From Paenibacillus uliginis N3/975 (lineage in GTDB: Bacteria > Bacillota > Bacilli > Paenibacillales > Paenibacillaceae), in the NCBI RefSeq assembly GCF_900177425.1, contig NZ_LT840184.1:895487-959486 (forward strand): a DNA stretch of 64,000 bases, in the 5' to 3' direction. Made by a program: the position numbers and the translations under genes. This document shows positions 58,813 to 64,000 of the stretch, piece by piece. The notes under the pieces were generated by a model. It made no database searches and had not been told where the DNA came from. It was given only the letters and a program-made list of their open reading frames with translations. The stretch's first letter is position 1. Every line of letters begins with the position of its first letter.

Positions 58813-59709
58813 CTATTTTCGTTTGGACGACAAGTGACGCAGTATGGGCTCGAGCGGCTGAGGAGGGAGCAGCGTTAGCAAATCACCCTTCTCTTGAAGC
58901 CGCTCTACGATATTGAGAAGATGAAAGTCTGAAGGTGAAACATTCTGAGACACCTCTTCCCAGGTCAGCGGGGTGGAGACGGTGGCAAGTGGCCGGGCCC
59001 TCGGTGTATAGGGTGCTGCAAGCGTTCTTCCGCTGTAATGCTGAAGGTAATCAAAATAGATATTATCGCCGCGGTTTTTCTTCAGCCTTTCAATCGTGAA
59101 CAGCTTCGGATGCTTCTCGGTGACATATTGGGCGACGAATTGTCCAATGGTGCGAAGCTCGTCAAATGTCATCCCTTCCGGGATCGGTACGATGATCTGC
59201 ACGCCCGTGGCACCTGATGTCTTCGGTACGGATGAAATACCAAGTGAACGGAGTACACTGCCAACGATAGCTGCGGCTTCCATGATTCTCGGCTCTTCCG
59301 GCTGCGAGGGATCGAGATCGATCATCCACTCGCATGGAAGTGTACTATTGGCATAATGCAGGGACGGATGAAACTCAAGCGCGGCAAGATTGCCAAGCCA
59401 CAGCAGCTCGGGAAGCCCGTCCAGCAGAACATAATTGATATTTTCATGTATGGCCGTTTTGACAAATGGCGGGGTCGGCTCCGGAGCATTTTTTTGATAG
59501 AAGAACTCACCTGGCACACCGTGTGGATAGCGGATTGTTGTGAGAAGTCTTCCGCGACAGTAGCGGAGCAAGTATGGGGACAGCGCGGCAAGCTTCTGAA
59601 AATACATAGCCTTCGTAATTCCAACCTCGGGCCACAGCGGTTTGTCGGGATTCGTAATTTGGATCTCTTGGCCTTCGATGGTTAGTGTGCCTTTGATCTG
59701 TTTTCTCAT
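58813..59709 (-). CDS. ligD: LigD-type DNA polymerase/primase domain protein
   Basis: A 298-residue stand-alone NHEJ polymerase domain. Marks include ITNPDKPLWPEVGITKAMYF at the start, TTIRYPHGVPGEFFYQKNAP, the catalytic acidic pair in CEWMIDLDPSQP, and KTSGATGVQIIVPIPEG. It adds nucleotides at broken DNA ends during Ku-dependent joining. Start ATG 59709 is 2 bases after the ligase stop. In most bacteria this domain is fused to the ligase; here it is separate. The gene ends next to the MITE-like element. Confidence 0.92.
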   Translation of the reverse strand: MRKQIKGTLTIEGQEIQITNPDKPLWPEVGITKAMYFQKLAALSPYLLRYCRGRLLTTIRYPHGVPGEFFYQKNAPEPTPPFVKTAIHENINYVLLDGLPELLWLGNLAALEFHPSLHYANSTLPCEWMIDLDPSQPEEPRIMEAAAIVGSVLRSLGISSVPKTSGATGVQIIVPIPEGMTFDELRTIGQFVAQYVTEKHPKLFTIERLKKNRGDNIYFDYLQHYSGRTLAAPYTPRARPLATVSTPLTWEEVSQNVSPSDFHLLNIVERLQEKGDLLTLLPPQPLEPILRHLSSKRK

Positions 59710-59711
59710 GG

Positions 59712-60620
59712 TTAACCCAACCCTTGAATTCCGAGTAGCTTGGGATGACGCATCATTCCGTCCTGGCTCCACTCCAGGAACGTTACTTCAACGGTCAACG
59801 GTTTACTGAGCCAAGCGAGTTTTTCTTTTTTTAAATCGGTGTGCAATTCCTTCCAGCATGCACTGCCTGAATGTAATCCTGCGTAGTGCAGCAGCTGCCG
59901 CTTGGTCTGCTCGTTCAGCCCTAGTGAGGCTCTCCCGATGTAGGACCCGTCATCGCCTGCCAAGACGAGACTGGCGACACGCCCTTCCCGGATAATCATT
60001 GCAATCGCCTCCGTTTTTAATCGTATGGCAATTTTTTTCTTGTACCAGTCCTGATGTTTCTTTCCCTCACGATAGGGAGAGGATAATCGTTTGATTACAA
60101 TCCCCTCCCAGCCCCGGTCCTCAGCCCACTTCCATAAACTCTCACCATCGTTGAACAGATCTGCGACGAGAAGACCTGGCTTGTTGGCGACAATCTGCTG
60201 CAGCCGCTGATGGCGTTCAATGTAAGGCAATTGCCGCATGTCGCGGTCACCGTCAAGTAATATGTCAAACAGAACATACGTAAATAGGGGAGCGCTCGTG
60301 CTGATGGCACGCGATCGCTCCCTCTGCAGAACTTTTTGGAAGACCGGACGGCCAAGCTCCGGATGGAAATACACAACCTCGCCGTCCAGAATCAGACGTT
60401 GCTCCTTCAGCTCTGACAGGGATGAGACAACTTCGGGGTACAGCGCTGTCTTGTTCAACAGTTTACGAGAAACCAGCGATACTTCTCCCCCGTTAAGGAG
60501 TGACAGGATACGAACACCGTCCCATTTCAATTGATATCCCCACTCGCTGCCTGATGGAATGGTTTCCGTCACGATAGGCGCCATGGGCTCTTTAGGAAGA
60601 TAATCCTTTAAACCGTTCAT
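59712..60620 (-). CDS. ligD: ATP-dependent DNA ligase (NHEJ)
   Basis: A 302-residue ligase with motif I in YQLKWDGVRIL (Lys forms the adenylate), LILDGEVVYF as motif III, WEGIVIKRL as motif IV, and KTEAIAMIIREG as motif V, then an OB-fold ending with VEVTFLEWSQDGMMRHP. It seals ends held by Ku. It lies 2 bases after the Ku stop and 2 bases before the polymerase gene, so the three form one operon, ku-ligase-polymerase. Confidence 0.92.
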   Translation of the reverse strand: MNGLKDYLPKEPMAPIVTETIPSGSEWGYQLKWDGVRILSLLNGGEVSLVSRKLLNKTALYPEVVSSLSELKEQRLILDGEVVYFHPELGRPVFQKVLQRERSRAISTSAPLFTYVLFDILLDGDRDMRQLPYIERHQRLQQIVANKPGLLVADLFNDGESLWKWAEDRGWEGIVIKRLSSPYREGKKHQDWYKKKIAIRLKTEAIAMIIREGRVASLVLAGDDGSYIGRASLGLNEQTKRQLLHYAGLHSGSACWKELHTDLKKEKLAWLSKPLTVEVTFLEWSQDGMMRHPKLLGIQGLG

Positions 60621-60622
60621 GC

Positions 60623-61555
60623 TCAGGAACCTGTCTCGGTCTTTTTGGCTTTCGTTGTACGGCGTTTCGGTTTAGGTCCTTCGAGTTCCGGTCCTTCACC
60701 GCTGACTTTGGCTGTCGCTTCTTTGACAGCGGTCTTTCGGGTCGTTTTCCGTGGTTTCGGTGTCGTTCCCGGATCCGTAGCAATCGGCGGCTTGACGGCC
60801 TCAATGCTTGCCTGAAGCGCAGCCATCAGATCAACCACATTCGTTTCCTGACGTGCAGGAGCGATCTTCACTTCCTCACCGGCAACTTTACTGGAGATCA
60901 TGCCCTGCAGACGCTCGCGGTAATCATCACTGTATTTTTCCGGATCAAAGGGGGAGGAGAGTTGTTCAATGAGCATTTGCGCCATTGTAAGCTCTTTGTC
61001 ATTAACCACTGCGTTTTCCGGCAGGTTTGGTACTTGGGAGATCGGGCGGATCTCATCGGGGTAAAAAATCGTCTCAATCGCCAGACACTCATCGATAACT
61101 CTTATAGCAGCCATACTGCTCTTGGAACGGATCGCGATTTTGGCAATGCCGATTTTGCCGGATTGTCTCATGGCTTCAAGAAGCAGCCGATACGCATTAG
61201 CTCCTGCTTGATCGGGTGATAGGTAATAGGTCTTCTGAAAATAGATCGGATCAATTTCCGTTAAATCAACAAAATCAAGAATCGTAATATTTTTGCTGTT
61301 CTGTTCTGAAAGCTGCTCGAGCTCTTCTTTTTCAAAAAGAACAAACTTTCCCTTCTCATATTCGTATCCCTTGTTGATCTCCTCCCAGCCGACCTCTTCC
61401 TCGCAGACCGGACATTTACGAACATAAGAAAGTGGACTTCCGCAAGCTTTATGGACATATCTCATAGAGATATCTTTGTCCTCGGTGGCGGAGAACATTT
61501 TGACGGGAACATGAACAAGTCCGAAGCTGATGGCGCCTTTCCATACGGTATGCAT
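60623..61555 (-). CDS. ku: Ku protein (NHEJ DNA end-binding)
   Basis: A 310-residue Ku. WKGAISFGLVHVPVKMFSAT opens the family beta-barrel, YVHKACGSPLSYVRKCPVCE follows, and the C-terminus is a Lys/Arg-rich tail of about 60 residues (KPRKTTRKTAVKEATAK). Ku forms a ring on DNA ends and recruits the LigD proteins encoded downstream. In B. subtilis, ku and ligD work in the germinating spore, which fits the nearby sspH gene. ATG 61555 has AGGGAGGAATC. Confidence 0.95.
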   Translation of the reverse strand: MHTVWKGAISFGLVHVPVKMFSATEDKDISMRYVHKACGSPLSYVRKCPVCEEEVGWEEINKGYEYEKGKFVLFEKEELEQLSEQNSKNITILDFVDLTEIDPIYFQKTYYLSPDQAGANAYRLLLEAMRQSGKIGIAKIAIRSKSSMAAIRVIDECLAIETIFYPDEIRPISQVPNLPENAVVNDKELTMAQMLIEQLSSPFDPEKYSDDYRERLQGMISSKVAGEEVKIAPARQETNVVDLMAALQASIEAVKPPIATDPGTTPKPRKTTRKTAVKEATAKVSGEGPELEGPKPKRRTTKAKKTETGS

Positions 61556-61630
61556 CTATGATTCCTCCCTATCATTTTTTTGAATTACTACTTGATTAGT
61601 TTGCCCAAAAAAAGACTCTATATAAGTTGA

Positions 61631-61660
61631 TGTATAAGCGCTTGAACTTTGAGGCATATT
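61631..61660 (+). promoter_or_regulatory. Sigma-G-like promoter for the spore gene pair
   Basis: TGTATA (61631-61636), 18 bases, CATATT(G) (61655-61661). This is close to the forespore sigma-G pattern TGHATA-N17/18-CATNHTA. The start of transcription would be about 40 bases before the ATG at 61709. Confidence 0.4.
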
Positions 61661-61708
61661 GACCTTGGAAACACAGTGGGCTCTACCTTTGTGTGAGGAG
61701 GTGTATGA

Positions 61709-61999
61709 ATGACCATGGAGCACAGAGAGAGTAAAGAAACGGAACACGATCACAAGACATTATCGGAGGCGGATTTTACCGTGGAACCGGTGGACGGTGA
61801 AATACTGAACTGGAACAGCTTGACTTCAAGTGATAGTGAGATGACACGCGAGTCCACGATGCTTGATATCGACCGAATGGTCAATGAGGGTCTCGGCGGC
61901 GGCTATGTGACAGAAGATAACGGGATGATAGGTTTTACAACAACGGATACGATGAAGACGGTGGACGAAACACCGGGAAATACGGAGAAAGGGGAATAG
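61709..61999 (+). CDS. Hypothetical acidic protein preceding sspH
   Basis: A 96-residue acidic, hydrophilic protein (EHRESKETEHDHKTLSEADF, MLDIDRMVNEGLGGGYVTED). It has no membrane segment. ATG 61709 follows GAGGAGGTG with a 6-base gap. It lies 2 bases before sspH and probably shares its forespore promoter, so it may be a spore protein. I do not know the family. Confidence 0.7.
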   Translation: MTMEHRESKETEHDHKTLSEADFTVEPVDGEILNWNSLTSSDSEMTRESTMLDIDRMVNEGLGGGYVTEDNGMIGFTTTDTMKTVDETPGNTEKGE

Positions 62000-62001
62000 A
62001 G

Positions 62002-62184
62002 ATGGAACTGGATCGTGCTTGGAGTATTTTTAAATCTGATGATACGTTTAAGGTGAAGCTGGAAGGTGAGCCGGTATGGATTGAACATATCGATCAGGCT
62101 AACGGCATGGCGACGGTTCAAGTCGGCTCGCGACCGACAGATACCGTGACGGTAAACGTGGAACGCTTGGAAGAAGGCGAGTAA
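62002..62184 (+). CDS. sspH: H-type small acid-soluble spore protein
   Basis: A 60-residue protein of the SspH family: ELDRAWSIFKSDDTFKVKLE, GEPVWIEHIDQANGMATVQV, then TVTVNVERLEEGE. The pattern RA...(V/F)xxxGxPVxIxxVDxxxxxAxV...VxxLEE is that of B. subtilis SspH. These minor spore proteins are made in the forespore; their exact role is not known. The start follows GAAAGGGG. Confidence 0.83.
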   Translation: MELDRAWSIFKSDDTFKVKLEGEPVWIEHIDQANGMATVQVGSRPTDTVTVNVERLEEGE

Positions 62185-62517
62185 TAGGAACCATAACGTG
62201 CATTCGAGCGGCGTAAGAAACACCTTTTTTTCGGATGATTGCCCTTAGCGGATCACCCGGGGAAAGGTGTTTTTTTTACAGCTAAGAAAGTATAAACTTC
62301 GGAGTAAAGTATTTTTCTTATGGAGAAGGTTTCAAAATCGTCCTTTGAGAACATACGCAGCGGGTTAATGGATTATGCATGTGTTAGATATGGAGGTCGA
62401 TGATCCAAATTGATATATTTCATGCTCTCCTGGGTCCCTTGCGGCATGTTGTAGAGACCGATATAATTAAGGACAAGTTTAATCACTCAGCAGTTACGTC
62501 AAAAGGTGGGTATACAG
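62185..62517. other. Intergenic region before tsaE
   Basis: 333 bases with the sspH terminator (62218-62278) and then AT-rich sequence without a gene. I see no clear promoter for tsaE, although one must be here or upstream. Confidence 0.5.
62218..62278 (+). terminator. Terminator after sspH
   Basis: AAACACCTTT (62218-62227) pairs with AAAGGTGTTT (62263-62272), with an internal GGATGATT...GATCACCC part, followed by eight T residues. Confidence 0.8.
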
Positions 62518-63015
62518 GTGAGAGAAAGCGGTTATGAAGAGCAGTTCCGTTACATTTCCAAAAGTCCGGCCGACACGGAACGGCTAGCCGCCTGGCTGGC
62601 CCGGCGTTCAATACCGGGAACAGTCATCGGTCTTGATGGGGATTTGGGAGCAGGGAAAACAGCATTTTCCCAAGGGTTCGCGAAGCATTTAGGTATCAGC
62701 GGTGTTGTGAACAGTCCCACATTTACGATTATTAAGGAATATGAGGGGCGTCTGCCTCTTTATCATATGGATGTGTATCGTCTGTCTTTGGATGAAGCGG
62801 ATGAGCTTGGATTAGACGAGTATTTTTTCGGAGAAGGTGTCTGTCTCGTGGAATGGAGCAGTCTTATAAGCGAGCTTCTTCCTGAAAAACATCTTCATAT
62901 ATCGATTGAAACAACAAACATATCGGAGCGAGTAATTATCATAAAGAGCTTGGGAGAGCCTTACGGCCAGTGGTGTCGGGAATTGAATGAAAATGGGGTA
63001 AATATCGATGAATAA
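62518..63015 (+). CDS. tsaE: tRNA threonylcarbamoyladenosine biosynthesis ATPase TsaE
   Basis: A 165-residue ATPase. Walker A is GDLGAGKTAF, then VNSPTFTIIKEYEG, and the Walker B-like LYHMDVYRL with CLVEWSSLI. It works with TsaB and TsaD to make the t6A base at position 37 of ANN-decoding tRNAs. I favour GTG 62518 with AAAGGTGGG at 8-base spacing; GTG 62506 lies inside that site. It overlaps tsaB by 8 bases. Confidence 0.95.
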   Translation: MRESGYEEQFRYISKSPADTERLAAWLARRSIPGTVIGLDGDLGAGKTAFSQGFAKHLGISGVVNSPTFTIIKEYEGRLPLYHMDVYRLSLDEADELGLDEYFFGEGVCLVEWSSLISELLPEKHLHISIETTNISERVIIIKSLGEPYGQWCRELNENGVNIDE

Positions 63016-63790
63016 TCATAACACTACGCCGCGTCAGCGGTTTTTGGCGCTGGATTCGTCTACGGCCTCGCTAGCAGTGGCTGCGATGGAAAATAATGAA
63101 CTGCTGAAGGAAATCAATGCGAGCGGCGAGCGTAATCACTCTGTACACATGCACCCGGTCATAGCACAAGTAATAGAAGAAGCTGGTTTGACTGTGGATG
63201 AAATCGACGGCATCGCCGTTGGTGTCGGGCCGGGATCTTACACAGGCGTTCGTATGGCTGTTACGGCGGCCAAAACGCTTTCCTGGGCGAAAAGTATACC
63301 GGTAGCCAGGGTGTCCAGCCTTCACGCCATCGCGTGGGGAGGACTTTCGTCTGGCCTGAAGGATCATTCGACGGAGAATGAACTGCATTGGGTGATCCCG
63401 CTGCTGGATGCGAGACGTGGACAGGCGTATACAGCACTGTTCTCTGGCGGAACAGGTACTGCACCACAACGGCTTGAGCCTGATGCCATTCGATTGATGG
63501 CGACATGGATTGATACCCTTGCGGATCGACTAAACGCGCTTCAAGAAGAAGAACTTCCTGTATCGATTTGGTTTACAGGTGACGTTACAGTACATGCAGA
63601 AGCAGCTGAACGTCTTCGTGAGGTGTACAGTGGGCCACTGAACATTCTCCCTTATGAACTGGAGGGTCGCTGGGTCGGATTTTTGGGAGCCATACGGCTG
63701 CTTCAGGGGGAGTCGGACGAGATGCATGCACTGGTACCTAACTATACACAGCTTTCGGAAGCGGAAGCGAACCTGCTGCGCAAGCGGTGA
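63008..63790 (+). CDS. tsaB: tRNA threonylcarbamoyladenosine biosynthesis protein TsaB
   Basis: A 260-residue protein of the ASKHA fold: FLALDSSTASLAVAAMENNE, NHSVHMHPVI, and GIAVGVGPGSYTGVRMAV, with LDARRGQAYTALF. It is the partner and scaffold of TsaD. Length and motifs are normal. Overlap with tsaE and 20 bases to rimI indicate one operon, as in other Bacillota. Confidence 0.95.
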   Translation: MNNHNTTPRQRFLALDSSTASLAVAAMENNELLKEINASGERNHSVHMHPVIAQVIEEAGLTVDEIDGIAVGVGPGSYTGVRMAVTAAKTLSWAKSIPVARVSSLHAIAWGGLSSGLKDHSTENELHWVIPLLDARRGQAYTALFSGGTGTAPQRLEPDAIRLMATWIDTLADRLNALQEEELPVSIWFTGDVTVHAEAAERLREVYSGPLNILPYELEGRWVGFLGAIRLLQGESDEMHALVPNYTQLSEAEANLLRKR

Positions 63791-63810
63791 AGGGAGAGTA
63801 GGATTGGATC

Positions 63811-64000
63811 ATGGAACATGAATACAAAGCACCATCTCATGACGAAGGTTTGTCTTTCCGGTTGATGACACTGGAGGACATACCGAACGTCATGGTCGTA
63901 GAGCACGATGCGTTTACTCTCCCTTGGACCGAGGAAGCCTTTCACAATGAACTTAAGCTGAATCATTTTGCATATTATATGGTGATGGAGTATGAAGGGC
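63811..64000 (+). CDS. rimI: Ribosomal protein S18 alanine N-acetyltransferase RimI (5' part, cut by window end)
   Basis: 63 codons are visible from ATG 63811 to the end of the window. FRLMTLEDIPNVMVVEHDAF followed by LPWTEEAFHNEL is the usual N-terminus of RimI-type GNAT acetyltransferases. The acetyl-CoA site lies beyond the window. The order tsaE-tsaB-rimI is standard, and tsaD is expected next. Confidence 0.9.
   Translation, partial: MEHEYKAPSHDEGLSFRLMTLEDIPNVMVVEHDAFTLPWTEEAFHNELKLNHFAYYMVMEYEG

Overview
The window looks like a chromosome segment of a low-to-mid GC, endospore-forming Bacillota, most likely Paenibacillus. The reasons are strong AGGAGG-type ribosome binding sites with frequent GTG/TTG starts, a SleB-type cortex hydrolase, an H-type small acid-soluble spore protein, an SplB-like radical SAM protein, a Ku/LigD operon, and a PBSX-type tail locus. 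The genus is inferred from overall character; no database was searched.

Layout. 0-3.5 kb: the 3' end of a RocA-type pyrroline-5-carboxylate dehydrogenase, rpoN (sigma-54), and a reverse-strand aspartase-like protein that has lost its catalytic motifs. 3.5-29.9 kb: a large contractile-tail locus with two complete, divergent PBSX-type tail gene sets in tandem (3.6-15.0 kb and 15.2-27.7 kb). Each runs terminator-like protein, small protein, sheath, tube, chaperone with -1 frameshift, tape measure, LysM protein, hub, DUF2577, DUF2634, baseplate J, DUF2313, fibres. They are followed by one lysis cassette: broken xhlA-like gene, two holins of different families, and a glucosaminidase. There is no terminase, portal, capsid, protease, integrase or repressor beside it, so this reads as a headless tailocin locus rather than an intact prophage.

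30-46 kb: housekeeping genes. These are dGTPase, an RNA methyltransferase-like protein, a D-2-hydroxyacid dehydrogenase, ThpR, a SleB-like hydrolase, UPF0173, a UgtP-like glycosyltransferase, a TetR/YhgE pair sharing an operator motif, and a 4.6 kb glutamate synthase large subunit without its small subunit. 46.5-49.8 kb: a compact regulatory island with two near-identical-headed XRE regulators, a PilZ-like protein, an LCP protein and a Cys-rich small protein, with at least five copies of a GATACA-N3-TGTATC palindrome in the promoters. 49.8-57 kb: an ABC exporter, bactofilin, M23 peptidase, cardiolipin synthase, YitT protein and DUF2167 protein. 57.3-62.2 kb: genome and spore DNA maintenance (SOS-box-controlled SplB-like protein, stand-alone LigD-type polymerase and ligase, Ku, SspH). 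62.5-64 kb: start of the tsaE-tsaB-rimI operon.

Main points of interest: the double tail locus with a programmed frameshift in both copies (identical A_AAA_AAC heptamer plus a stem 7-8 nt downstream in each); the XRE/palindrome circuit; a 166-206 bp dispersed repeat present twice, both times between convergent genes; a TIR-bounded MITE-like element; and a near-perfect LexA box inside a promoter spacer ahead of the SplB-like gene.
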